Source: CALOCV01 sp942491955
Lineage (GTDB): Bacteria > Chlamydiota > Chlamydiia > Chlamydiales > CALOCV01
Direction of reading: 5' to 3'
Length of the DNA stretch: 64,000 bases
Assembly: GCA_942491955.1 (NCBI GenBank)
Contig: CALOCV010000027.1
Span: 1 to 64,000, forward strand
The notes beneath the pieces were generated by a model. The model had not been told where the DNA came from. It saw only the letters and a program-made list of their open reading frames with translations, and did no database searches. Both the position numbers and the translations under genes were made by a program. Numbering within the stretch: position 1 is the stretch's first letter; each line of letters opens with the position of its first letter. Of the stretch, positions 46,105-54,642 are shown piece by piece.

Positions 46105-48552
46105 ATGGGTTTTTTGTTAACCAATATCCGCCCCGGCGGGGATGTGCTCCTTTTTTCACTTCACGGGAAAAATTACTCTCTAAAAAAAAGTTGGCGCCAA
46201 TGGAATGTCCTCTACTTCACGTACAATGACAAAACAAAAGAATTTGGTATCCGTCGTCTCAACTCGATTCAGCGCATTCTTCGACGCGCATTTCGCTTCT
46301 ACGCTCCTACACATGCAAAAAACCTCCAAAAGGGTTTGACCCACTACAATATCTCATGGGATGCCAAAACGCGCCGCTCCCTAATTCCCCTCTGCACCAC
46401 AAATTCTCCCTCTCCCTCTACACCAACAGAGCCAGAGCCCGGCACCCCCATAAAGAGACACCCTCCTATTCTCCCTTGGTGCCAGCAACTTGCGGCTAGT
46501 GGAAATCAAGCTGCCCATCTGAAATTGGGTCGAATGCATGAAGAGGGTGACGAAGTACCCGTCGATCTTACAGCCGCAGAGAACTGTTATCAAACGGTGA
46601 TCGCAAACGACCGTCATCTACAGTATGAAGCGTATGTTCGCTTGGGAGACCTTTACTTAAAAAAAGCGAAAGGAAATGAGAAAAAGGAAGATCGTCTCTT
46701 TTTCCTCAAGAAAGCTTTCTTCTCTTACCAACAGACTGAAGCCCACCCTCCATCTAACAAAAAATTCATTGAAACATTTTTGAATATCGTCTCTGAAGAA
46801 TCTGACAATTCGATCAAAAAAACTCATTTTCGAGATGTTTTTGCAAAAACTTTTGAAACCCTATTTCGTCATTTTATCGAAACGGGATCGCTCCCAGAAG
46901 ATGATGTTGTTTACCATCTTCTTACATGGGCAAAAGACTTACCCGACGATTTTCCTAAAAAGCGATTATCTCTTGTCTTTTTTATGCTCCTGTTGTTGTG
47001 GAAAGGTGGAGACCAATCGCGCGCAAAAACACTTCTCGAGTCTCTCCATTCTCGACAAGATGCCATTGCTGCAGGGTTTCCTTCAATGGATGCATTAACG
47101 AAAGAAAATTTTCTAGAAACACCCTTTTTTGAGGATCACTTAAAAAAAGGAAATAGCAATTCCATCTTTATTAAACGCGCCTGTTTCGCTCTCCTTGAAG
47201 AAATCAACCAAAAACAGGAAACCTTTTTTTCCTCTTATCAACGTTCTTTAAATCACGTTAATGGAGGCCCATTCGAATATTTATTGCTCTGGAAGCTGGG
47301 AACCTTATGCGAAGAAGGTGCGGGGACAGAGGTAGACCTACAACGAGCTAAGCAACATTTTGAAGAGGCAAGGGATGCGCCTGATTATCCTTCTTCTTTT
47401 GTTTTACGTTGCTTTCCCGCTAGTAAAACAGCAAAAGACATCCAAATCATGAAGAAAAAGGCCAAGTATGGCGATCAAGAAATACTGCAAGCAGTCATTA
47501 CTTCTCTCCAAGCAGAAGGAAAAGATACAACAAAATACAAAAAAAGGCTTTTCTTGCTCCACGGAGGCATTCCATGGGAAGAATGTTTATTCAAAGCATC
47601 CACAGAGTTTGATTTTACATGGCTTGATGAAGGAGATCCCCTTTTACCCAATGAGTTCTATGAGAAACTCAATATGTACCAGCATTCTGTTATCCAGGAG
47701 CAATTCGAACACATTCAAAAGAAAATTGCCGACAAGCCTCTTGAAGAGGCAAAACGCATTCTCTTGGCATGGCATCAAACAGTTGCGACCCCATATACAG
47801 AAGCGCATGAAAAGCAAGGGAAACGTTTCCAAATACTCCCATTCAAGATAGGCCAATGTCTCTCACAGCACGGGCTTGACGAAGAGGCTTTTACCTGGTA
47901 TGCACAATCTTCCTCTCATCTTTACCCTCCAGCCTCAGCACACGCGAATACCGCTATTACATTATTTCAAGAAGGGAACACGCAACATTTTCTAACTGCT
48001 TTTATCAACTTTACATACGCTTGGATCTTTGAAGAAAATGAAGAACGGAAGAAAGAATACAAAACGCAACTGACTACCCTGTGGAACGACCCCAAACGTC
48101 CACAAGATTTTTCCATTGCCGATCTCGACGATTGGTTCAAGGACATAGCACAGCAAAAAACATTTATTCAAACAACATCTTTTAAGAACTCTGCCATCGT
48201 CTTAGGCAAATTGGATGAACAAAGTGGTATGACGGAGTCCCAGAAATATCAGGAATTTCTTCAGCGCAAAGAAGTATGGGATGTAGGTCAAAAAAAATCC
48301 TTCGAAGAATTGAAAACAGAACTTCGACAACAGGAAGAATCCGACAACATCCCTGAAAGCAATCGATGGAAAGAAACAGACTCTCTTCAAAATTTTTTCT
48401 GCCGTCTTGCAGAATTCGAGCAACAACGACAGCTGCCTAATCAAGTAAAGATAGTCACATATTTGTTTACTGCCATTACTTTAGGTTATCGACCGAAAGG
48501 GGATGACTTACAAAAAACAAAATTATTATTGCAGTTTGTTTTATACCTTTAG
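46105..48552 (+). CDS. Sel1/TPR-like repeat protein, candidate effector
   Basis: The protein has 815 residues. The N-terminal 95 residues form a module shared with the next gene: FSLHGKNYSLKKSWRQWNVLYFTY, RRLNSIQRILRRAFRFYAPTHAKNLQKGL and NISWD. Residues about 100-125 are a Pro/Ser/Thr linker. Sel1/TPR-like helical pairs follow, for example AAHLKLGRMHEEGDEVPVDLTAAENCYQ and LWKLGTLCEEGAGTEVDLQRAKQHFEEA. The rest is helical and contains no enzyme motif. Such repeats bind partner proteins. There is no signal peptide. Confidence 0.65.
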   Translation: MGFLLTNIRPGGDVLLFSLHGKNYSLKKSWRQWNVLYFTYNDKTKEFGIRRLNSIQRILRRAFRFYAPTHAKNLQKGLTHYNISWDAKTRRSLIPLCTTNSPSPSTPTEPEPGTPIKRHPPILPWCQQLAASGNQAAHLKLGRMHEEGDEVPVDLTAAENCYQTVIANDRHLQYEAYVRLGDLYLKKAKGNEKKEDRLFFLKKAFFSYQQTEAHPPSNKKFIETFLNIVSEESDNSIKKTHFRDVFAKTFETLFRHFIETGSLPEDDVVYHLLTWAKDLPDDFPKKRLSLVFFMLLLLWKGGDQSRAKTLLESLHSRQDAIAAGFPSMDALTKENFLETPFFEDHLKKGNSNSIFIKRACFALLEEINQKQETFFSSYQRSLNHVNGGPFEYLLLWKLGTLCEEGAGTEVDLQRAKQHFEEARDAPDYPSSFVLRCFPASKTAKDIQIMKKKAKYGDQEILQAVITSLQAEGKDTTKYKKRLFLLHGGIPWEECLFKASTEFDFTWLDEGDPLLPNEFYEKLNMYQHSVIQEQFEHIQKKIADKPLEEAKRILLAWHQTVATPYTEAHEKQGKRFQILPFKIGQCLSQHGLDEEAFTWYAQSSSHLYPPASAHANTAITLFQEGNTQHFLTAFINFTYAWIFEENEERKKEYKTQLTTLWNDPKRPQDFSIADLDDWFKDIAQQKTFIQTTSFKNSAIVLGKLDEQSGMTESQKYQEFLQRKEVWDVGQKKSFEELKTELRQQEESDNIPESNRWKETDSLQNFFCRLAEFEQQRQLPNQVKIVTYLFTAITLGYRPKGDDLQKTKLLLQFVLYL

Positions 48553-48559
48553 GTTTTTC

Positions 48560-51049
48560 ATGGAAACATCTTTTTCTCATTTACAGGTTCATCCCGATAC
48601 AGCGACAGTTACTTGTCGCAACACTTCCTATAGTTTAAAAAAAACATGGTACCAATGGAAAGTTTCTTATCTCTCTGTGCAGAAAGATGGTTCATTGACT
48701 GTTCGTTCTTTGAACATCTTCCAACGCGGCGTGCGATTTCTCTTTCGAGCCTATGCAAATACACACTCGAAATGTTTACAAAACGCACTTAAACGTCACG
48801 ATATTCAATGGTCTCCTATTAAAAAACAAGGGGCACAAACGCGTATCGAATTGCTCCAAAAAATACAAGCAGCGCAGCAGGCGACCCGCTTAAGAAACAA
48901 TCCTCCTCCTGAATCTCCCCCTCCTGAATCTCCTCCTTCTGTTCCCAAAGAATTTTATGTCGATTATCTAGTCGAACAAGGAGAGAAAGACACCGATGTT
49001 TTTTCTCTGTTTTGTCTTGCAAAAATGTATGAAGATGGAAACAAAGTACCCCAGGATATCACGCAAGCCGTTGACCTCTATCAAAAGATCATAAATTCGC
49101 ATACTTCTTTGTTTATGCAAGATCAAGCTCAACTATTCCTCACAAGGTTGTATGAGCGTTTTGCAAAAGAACATAATAATCTGTACTTGTATAGTTGTAA
49201 TACATATCCTCTTGCTAAGGTCAATGAATCCGCCCTCTTATCGACCAATGATGGGTTCGGAGTCCTATATGCTACCTCCATTGTATTCGATCCACAGATG
49301 ACAGATGCTTCCTATCACTTGATTGAGATGAGCAAATCCTATTGCCACTTGTGCGTGATTAGGAAAGTAGAAAATACACCCCACCACGATATTCTCGATA
49401 TTCTCGCTGTTATCTCTTCTTATATGGATTCCAAAAAAATCCTAGAAAACGACACGTTCGTTGGACTAACTTTTTTCCTTCTTTTTCTATGGAAAGTAGA
49501 AAAGGAGGAAAAGGCTCAAGACCTTCTTCGGGCGTTGCTTGAACGAGAGGATGTCCCTAAAAATTCAAGACAGGAGAGGGAAATTCCCTCGTTTGACGAA
49601 TTATCTCAAAATTTTACTCCTCTATTAGAAAAATACTCCAGCGATAACGAGATGACGTCTCTGATTGCTGGAATGCTTTATGAAGAACATGGGAATCCAA
49701 TCCAAGCATATCGATGTTTTAGTGACCCAAACGCTTTTCCAATCGGACAATACAAATCAGGACAGATGCTCGAAAAAGGAGAAGGCGTCGAACAGAACCA
49801 AGAAGAAGCCATCAAATCCTACAAAAAAGTCGCGAAAAATTATCTTCCAGCTTATGAGGCTCTTTTGCGACTCTATCGAGAAAGAGAGGAAGATCCAATC
49901 AAGGTTCGACAGCTTTTAAAGAAGGCCGCAGAGAGTGGTTGGGTACCAGCCATGCAGGAACTCCTTGTGTACTATGAGAAAAAGGGGAACCAAGAAAAAG
50001 TCAAAAAATATCGAGAAGAGATTGCCATTGCTACACAATCGTACGATATAGAATCCCTGTTTGCTGAACCACGACCTATTCCCGATTATACGTGGCTAAT
50101 GGAAAAGGATTCGTTCCCTTCCTCCTTATTTTTAAGGAAATTTTCCTTTAACTTGACTCCTTCTATTATTAGTAAACAATTGGATGCTTTAGAAAAGACC
50201 TTGCCCGGACTAGATGCGCAAAAAAAACAACGAGCGATTCGAGAGTGGGCCAATGATTTGCAATGCTATGCATTCCAAAAGAATAGAAAAGAAGATCCTA
50301 CTGTTTTTCTTCGATTGGCCCAATTCTTTCATCAGCACGCCTTTATGAAGGAAGCGACTACCTATTATAAGTACGCCGCCTACCAGCACTCGCTTCCTGC
50401 GATGGATGCTCTTTCAGAGATCTACCAAAACCAATTCCAACACGCGAAATTAAGTAAGTTTTTTAAATTATCCGAAAAATTTAATGAATCCACGTATTGG
50501 ATCGTAGCTGCTTGGCTATTTGAAACCGATCCTGCAAAAAAAACTGAAAAAGAGGATAAGCTAAAAACTTGGCTAAACCGTCCAAAACCACCGAGTGATA
50601 CTCCTTCCTTCACACAATTAACGGAAGAAGAATACTATCAAAAAAAAATTTTTAAAGAAAGTTGGGGCGAGAATCAAAACCCGTTCAATCCGCGCTGTCG
50701 GGGAAAATTAGCAATGGATTATGGCAAGACAAGTGACGACATTCAAGTATTTCAAACATACAACCAAGACTCAACGAGTCCCGAATCCATTCACAAACAC
50801 ATTCTTGACATATCCAAGGTAAGAATAAAAATTGATAAGAAAGAAAAGAAGTTACAAATTCCTCATCAAAACGTGGATGAAGAAGACAAAATTGCCCTCT
50901 ACCGACGCCTTTCCTATCTTTGTGAGAAAACTAACGACTTACAGACATCTTCTATCTATCTGGCTGGTGCAGTACTTTTAGGATATCGACCTTCTCAAGA
51001 CGAGTTTCCCTCTGTCAGAGATCGCCTCTCCTCTTTCCTTGATGTGTGA
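48560..51049 (+). CDS. Sel1/TPR-like repeat protein, paralogue of the upstream gene
   Basis: The protein has 829 residues from the ATG at 48,560, seven bases after the upstream stop, so both may share a transcript. The N-terminal module (CRNTSYSLKKTWYQWKVSYLSV; RSLNIFQRGVRFLFRAYANTHSKCLQNALKRHDIQW) matches the upstream gene. The linker holds three near-identical ESPPP units. Sel1/TPR-like units include LFCLAKMYEDGNKVPQDITQAVDLYQK and QYKSGQMLEKGEGVEQNQEEAIKSYKK. The C-termini of the pair also agree (YRRLSYLCEKTNDLQ; LGYRPSQDE), so they are full-length duplicates. Confidence 0.65.
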   Translation: METSFSHLQVHPDTATVTCRNTSYSLKKTWYQWKVSYLSVQKDGSLTVRSLNIFQRGVRFLFRAYANTHSKCLQNALKRHDIQWSPIKKQGAQTRIELLQKIQAAQQATRLRNNPPPESPPPESPPSVPKEFYVDYLVEQGEKDTDVFSLFCLAKMYEDGNKVPQDITQAVDLYQKIINSHTSLFMQDQAQLFLTRLYERFAKEHNNLYLYSCNTYPLAKVNESALLSTNDGFGVLYATSIVFDPQMTDASYHLIEMSKSYCHLCVIRKVENTPHHDILDILAVISSYMDSKKILENDTFVGLTFFLLFLWKVEKEEKAQDLLRALLEREDVPKNSRQEREIPSFDELSQNFTPLLEKYSSDNEMTSLIAGMLYEEHGNPIQAYRCFSDPNAFPIGQYKSGQMLEKGEGVEQNQEEAIKSYKKVAKNYLPAYEALLRLYREREEDPIKVRQLLKKAAESGWVPAMQELLVYYEKKGNQEKVKKYREEIAIATQSYDIESLFAEPRPIPDYTWLMEKDSFPSSLFLRKFSFNLTPSIISKQLDALEKTLPGLDAQKKQRAIREWANDLQCYAFQKNRKEDPTVFLRLAQFFHQHAFMKEATTYYKYAAYQHSLPAMDALSEIYQNQFQHAKLSKFFKLSEKFNESTYWIVAAWLFETDPAKKTEKEDKLKTWLNRPKPPSDTPSFTQLTEEEYYQKKIFKESWGENQNPFNPRCRGKLAMDYGKTSDDIQVFQTYNQDSTSPESIHKHILDISKVRIKIDKKEKKLQIPHQNVDEEDKIALYRRLSYLCEKTNDLQTSSIYLAGAVLLGYRPSQDEFPSVRDRLSSFLDV

Positions 51050-51074
51050 GGGATTAGAGAGAGTCTCCCCCGCT

Positions 51075-52097
51075 TTAACAAAAATGGTTATAGCCATCGA
51101 TAGACAGCGCCATTTCTCGTCCTTGATGGTGGTAGGTAACCCCATGCTGAATGGGAACGATTTCACCGATTTTCCAAAGGGGTCTTCCAAATATTCTAAA
51201 AAACTCCTTATTAATAGAAGCATAAGACTCCTCCTTCACGGTCACAAGAAGACAAAAATCATCGCCCGATCCAATGGCAAACGGGTAGGGATCCCATCCC
51301 ATCTTCTGACACACTTCTTTCAATGAGGTTGAAAGGGGAAGAGCATCTAGATCGATTTTTGCTCCCACTTGAGACATCTCAGCGATTTGCGACAAATCGC
51401 TTCCTATCCCATCGGAAATGTCCATCATGGCACCAACCGCTTCTTTCCTCCCTAGCCAAGCACCCTCTTCTTTTTGCGCACGAGGATGGACGTGATGGCG
51501 AATCAAATATTCTCTTTGTTTTTCATCGATGCTAGGATCTTCTAAAAGAATCTTCAAAGCACATCCCGCGTTGCCCAAAAAACCTGTAACGCAAACGGCA
51601 TCGCCTTCGCGGGCTCCAGAACGTTTTTTGCAACACTCTTTGGCGACATATCCCATCATCATGACATCAACAAGGATCTCTTTCTCCGTCTCAATGGTAT
51701 CTCCACCGAGAAGAGAGACCCCTGCGCGATCGAGGGTCCGATGGACACCTTCTAAAAAGGCATCGATCCAGGCGATTGTTGTATCTTTAGGAAGACCCAA
51801 CGACATCCAAGCAAACTCGGGCGTTCCTCCCATTGAGGCGATATCGCTGACATTCACTTCGAAAGCCCTCGCTCCCACCTCTTCAGGCTGGGAGACGTTC
51901 CGCAAAAAGTGCGTGTTCTCTACAGTCAAATCGGTGGTTACCAAAGCATAGGTCTTTGCATCGCGATAAAAAATCGCACAATCGTCACCAATACCTTGTT
52001 CCACCGTTGAGGGAAGGTTTTTTGAAAAAAAAGCTAAACGTTCTCTTATAAAAGCTCTCTCGCCTATGTCAGAGAGCCTTTGAGCAGGTATGGACAT
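51075..52097 (-). CDS. thiL: Thiamine-monophosphate kinase
   Basis: The protein has 340 residues. Nucleotide- and metal-binding motifs are GIGDDCAIFYRD, LVTTDLTVENTHF, FEVNVSDIASMGGTPEFAWMSLGLP and LGGDTIETE; MMDISDGIGSDL and AIGSGDDFCLLVTV follow. It phosphorylates thiamine monophosphate to the diphosphate. No other thiamine genes and no TPP riboswitch are seen nearby. It is convergent with the Sel1-like gene. Confidence 0.93.
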   Translation of the reverse strand: MSIPAQRLSDIGERAFIRERLAFFSKNLPSTVEQGIGDDCAIFYRDAKTYALVTTDLTVENTHFLRNVSQPEEVGARAFEVNVSDIASMGGTPEFAWMSLGLPKDTTIAWIDAFLEGVHRTLDRAGVSLLGGDTIETEKEILVDVMMMGYVAKECCKKRSGAREGDAVCVTGFLGNAGCALKILLEDPSIDEKQREYLIRHHVHPRAQKEEGAWLGRKEAVGAMMDISDGIGSDLSQIAEMSQVGAKIDLDALPLSTSLKEVCQKMGWDPYPFAIGSGDDFCLLVTVKEESYASINKEFFRIFGRPLWKIGEIVPIQHGVTYHHQGREMALSIDGYNHFC

Positions 52098-52154
52098 GAC
52101 CTTTCCTTGTCAAAGCCATTAGTAAAGGCAGCAAGGATATACAAAGAAATTTAT

Positions 52155-52796
52155 CTAGTCAATGATAAATCCATCTAGAGGGAGATCGGCAATAATGGAA
52201 TTTTTTCTAAAATTCCATATATCGTACCGCTCTTTATTACAAGGATGAGGCATCAATAGAACCACATCCCCCTCTTCCCAATGAAAATATTCGATCCATC
52301 CTGCTGCTTGAGTATCGAGACAAAGGCCATTACTCAATGCGAGAATTTGCCCTTGTTGAATCTCTTCGATCGAGACGGTTTCTGGAGAAGAGAGACGTGG
52401 TTCTCGATACAACTCTCCCCAGACAACCGCATCGCGTGTAAGATTTTCTATCCGAACAGAGGGCAATAATAGATTCGTCGGATGGTGAGAAAAGACAATA
52501 ACATCACCAGAAGACCAATTTTTGGCTTTGCAGCTCCAAAACCAGTTGAGTTGCCACTCAGAACCATTTTCCATGATGAGGTGCTCGCCCCTCTTTCCAT
52601 TTTCTGCAAGAGTTTGGATAAAAAAAGGAGAAAGCTCTTTTCGATAGATCTCTTCTAAAGAGACACATGCTGGAAGAACAAACGCCTTCTCTTCTAACAA
52701 CGCCATGGGTAGAGGTGCTTGGAACCCTTTCGGAGTTACATTTTCCCCAAAAAGAGGTAAACAACATGCGAGAAGAAGAACACAACGCTGCACCAT
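52155..52796 (-). CDS. Secreted hypothetical protein
   Basis: The protein has 213 residues from the ATG at 52,796, which overlaps the stop of the upstream gene by one base (TAATG), indicating coupled translation. The signal peptide is VQRCVLLLACCLPLFGENV. The mature part has strands with several tryptophans (WQLNWFWSCKAKNWSSGDVIVF) and IEEIQQGQILALSNG, followed by YFHWEEGDVVLLMPHP. It may contain two similar beta-rich halves, each with a GDVIVF/GDVVLL motif. Family unknown. Confidence 0.6.
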   Translation of the reverse strand: MVQRCVLLLACCLPLFGENVTPKGFQAPLPMALLEEKAFVLPACVSLEEIYRKELSPFFIQTLAENGKRGEHLIMENGSEWQLNWFWSCKAKNWSSGDVIVFSHHPTNLLLPSVRIENLTRDAVVWGELYREPRLSSPETVSIEEIQQGQILALSNGLCLDTQAAGWIEYFHWEEGDVVLLMPHPCNKERYDIWNFRKNSIIADLPLDGFIID

Positions 52797-53185
52797 TACA
52801 CCTTGATCCAATGTGCTGAGGGTATTGACGGAGATAGAGCCTCTTTTTGTGTTGCGTGAGAGGATTCCTCTTCTTCAATTAAGTTAAATTTTTCCTTTAA
52901 CATTCGAATCTGATTCCATTCCCCATTCGTAAGAAGATAAGGGATAAGATCTCTTGTGATCACCTGTTGCACATAACCAAGATCGGGACCATTTAGTTCC
53001 GATAGCTCCATTTGAGCAAGAAGTTTTAACTTCACGGGTTCGGCTAAGTTTTCGCCGCATCGATGGAGAAAAGTATCCATGAGAGATTTGCTATAAGGAA
53101 CCTCTTTATTGGCTGGATGCAATTCAACACAATTGCATCCAGAAGGCCAATTGATAACCGAATCCTTTGATATGGAATCCATCAC
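52796..53185 (-). CDS. Hypothetical cytosolic protein
   Basis: The protein has 129 residues with no hydrophobic segment. Helical stretches include SKSLMDTFLHRCGENLAEPVKLKLLAQME and GYVQQVITRDLIPYLLTNGEWNQIRMLKEKFNLIEEEES. The overlap with the downstream secreted protein suggests a functional link, possibly as a chaperone or regulator, but nothing in the sequence proves it. Confidence 0.5.
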   Translation of the reverse strand: MMDSISKDSVINWPSGCNCVELHPANKEVPYSKSLMDTFLHRCGENLAEPVKLKLLAQMELSELNGPDLGYVQQVITRDLIPYLLTNGEWNQIRMLKEKFNLIEEEESSHATQKEALSPSIPSAHWIKV

Positions 53186-53282
53186 ACTCCCTTCTCCTTT
53201 ATCTTATGGACACGAATATCGCATTCTAAGAAAGAGTCCTCTTTTCCGCAATAGCGGGTAGAAAAAAAGACATTTTTCCGTT

Positions 53283-53588
53283 ATGCAAATCAATATGCAA
53301 CTCCTTCACCCTAACGACCCATCTCTTACTACTTGCTGGTCCTCCTCTCTCCATGCCAAGAGGGTGCAAAATTTCCTGCTTCCTTTGATGGAACGGGGAA
53401 CGGCATCTTTTTTCCAAAATATCAAAACCGACATGTATGCCCTTTTTGTCGATGACATCGTTTTACCCATCAGCGTGAATGAATCGGAATATGACAATGC
53501 GTACGTTTGTTCTCCCTATGGTCAATACATCCGCTTTGCCAAGGAACAAATCGGTTCCCTCTCCTTCCCTTTATTAGAACCTGTTTAA
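53283..53588 (+). pseudogene. Gene fragment interrupted by an IS element
   Basis: The 101-residue frame starts MQINMQLLHPNDPSLTTCW and has a natural-looking middle (DDIVLPISVNESEYDNAYVCSPYGQYIRFAKEQIG) but ends a few codons after entering an IS terminal repeat at 53,576. After the IS, beyond 54,384, frames containing FFAELFEV and GIPVMRYLENRQV look like the decayed remainder in two frames. I therefore read it as one gene split by insertion and then decaying. I do not recognise the family. Confidence 0.5.
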
Positions 53589-53635
53589 AATCTTTCTAAT
53601 CCTGTATAAAAATTGCTTTCAAAACTTTGGAGGCA

Positions 53636-53776
53636 ATGATGGCTCACTCTTATCCAAGCGATATTTCTCGAAAGCAATTTGACAAAATCAAACCTTTGCT
53701 TGAGTCTGTGCGAAAAAAAACACGTCCTAGAGCGGTCGACTTATATGATGTAATTTGTGGCATTTCATATGTTTGA
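53636..53776 (+). pseudogene. IS5-family transposase, N-terminal remnant
   Basis: TGGAGGC lies just before the ATG. The 46 residues include YPSDISRKQFDKIKPLLE and RPRAVDLYDVICGISYV, which match the start of IS5-group DDE transposases (SDLTDAQW...IEPLLP, then RRVDLREVLNAILYV). A stop follows at 53,774 and the catalytic domain is missing. Confidence 0.75.
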
Positions 53777-53853
53777 AAAACCAGTTTACATATGGTCATC
53801 CTTGCTTTTGTCGTTTTATTCGTAAAACAGTTTTGAACGAGTTTTTAGAAAAT

Positions 53854-54141
53854 AAACTACCACAGAGCCCACAGAGAACACAGAGGGAGGACATATAGAT
53901 TGTTTAGTGCATCCAGACATGTCTGAAGAAGTTGTAGAGGATCAGGTAATTATAGAAATTAAATCTGTGAATGGAATAGCTCTAATACACGAAGCACAAC
54001 GACTATCTTATTTAAAGCTCTATGGAACTTGTGCTCGAGGATTGCTGATCAATTTTAATGTGAAACGATTGGTAGAAGGCATTCGTCGAATGAAAATATA
54101 ACCCTCTCTCTGTGCTCTCTGTGGGCTCTGTGGTAGTTTTT
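53854..54141. repeat. 32-bp inverted repeats enclosing the GxxExxY fragment
   Basis: The left arm is 53,854-53,885 (AAACTACCACAGAGCCCACA then GAGAACACAGAG) and the right arm is 54,110-54,141, its complement with a single mismatch. Low-complexity CCACAGAG/CACAGAG repeats like these commonly border GxxExxY genes in unrelated bacteria, suggesting a mobile unit about 288 bp long here. Confidence 0.75.
53907..54101 (+). pseudogene. GxxExxY-family remnant, C-terminal piece
   Basis: The frame encodes VVEDQVIIEIKSVNGIALIHEAQRLSYLKLYG followed by GLLINFNVKRLVEGIRRMK. This matches the second half of GxxExxY proteins, including the nuclease-like E-x-K and the GLLINFNV motif. The name-giving N-terminal half is absent here. 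A matching N-terminal piece lies at 24,309-24,377. Confidence 0.75.
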
Positions 54142-54203
54142 ATTGCTGAGATATGTCAACCAAGTTTCTTAAGTAAAGCACATTGTAGGGAATTGTTTAT
54201 TTA

Positions 54204-54362
54204 AGAACCTGTCTTCACACTTCAAATGGCTAAATTCGAAATTATTTTCTCTCCAGGAGACGACAAAAATGTGCGGGTAATATTAAAAGACCCGCACATT
54301 TTTGTCGTCTCCTGGAGGAAAAGAATCGAATTTAGCTCATTTCAAGTATGAAGACAGGTTCT
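54204..54362. repeat. 159-bp palindromic MITE inside the IS scar
   Basis: Ends AGAACCTGTCTTCA and TGAAGACAGGTTCT enclose long arms (CCAGGAGACGACAAAAATGT, then GCGGGT, and its inverse) around an AATATTAAAAG loop. The arms are almost fully self-complementary for more than 30 bases in the centre. The ends resemble the IS5-like ends, so the same transposase may have moved it. Confidence 0.8.
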
Positions 54363-54575
54363 AAAAGATTTTGAACAGGTTCTAAAGGGAGCTTTCCTCA
54401 ACCAGAGCTCGGGAGCTGCTTCATTCAAAAAACTTCGTCGGGCAGAGGAAACCTTGGAATGGATGGCTATCTATACCCAGCATCTTCCTCGCTACCGTTC
54501 GTGACCATGGAAGATTCTTTGCGGAGCTCTTCGAAGTGTAGGCATTCCCGTCATGCGGTATCTCGAGAACAGGTA

Positions 54576-54642
54576 ATACCAAACGCGATAATCCAATAAG
54601 GGGTGTGACTTTGGCACAACCCTTATTGGATGCGTTTGGTAT
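54576..54642. repeat. Hairpin element overlapping the 3' end of the peptidase-like gene
   Basis: ATACCAAACGC pairs with GCGTTTGGTAT (54,632-54,642), and inner arms CCAATAAGGG and CCCTTATTGG enclose TGTG-actttgg-CACA. The peptidase-like gene reads into it and stops at a TAA in the inner arm. Confidence 0.7.

Larger units (their letters stand above)
53576..54383. mobile_element. Decayed IS5-like element with nested insertions
   Basis: The terminal inverted repeats are AGAACCTGTTTAAAATCTTT (53,576-53,595) and, inverted with one difference plus one added base, 54,363-54,383. Short TA-containing flanks (TTA and TAA) lie outside. Inside are the first 46 codons of an IS5-family transposase, a GxxExxY fragment with its own inverted repeats, and a palindromic MITE whose ends resemble the IS ends. 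Confidence 0.7.

Noticed and set aside
51075..52097. TPP riboswitch for thiL
   Set aside because: No thi-box-like conserved sequence was seen upstream of the thiL start.
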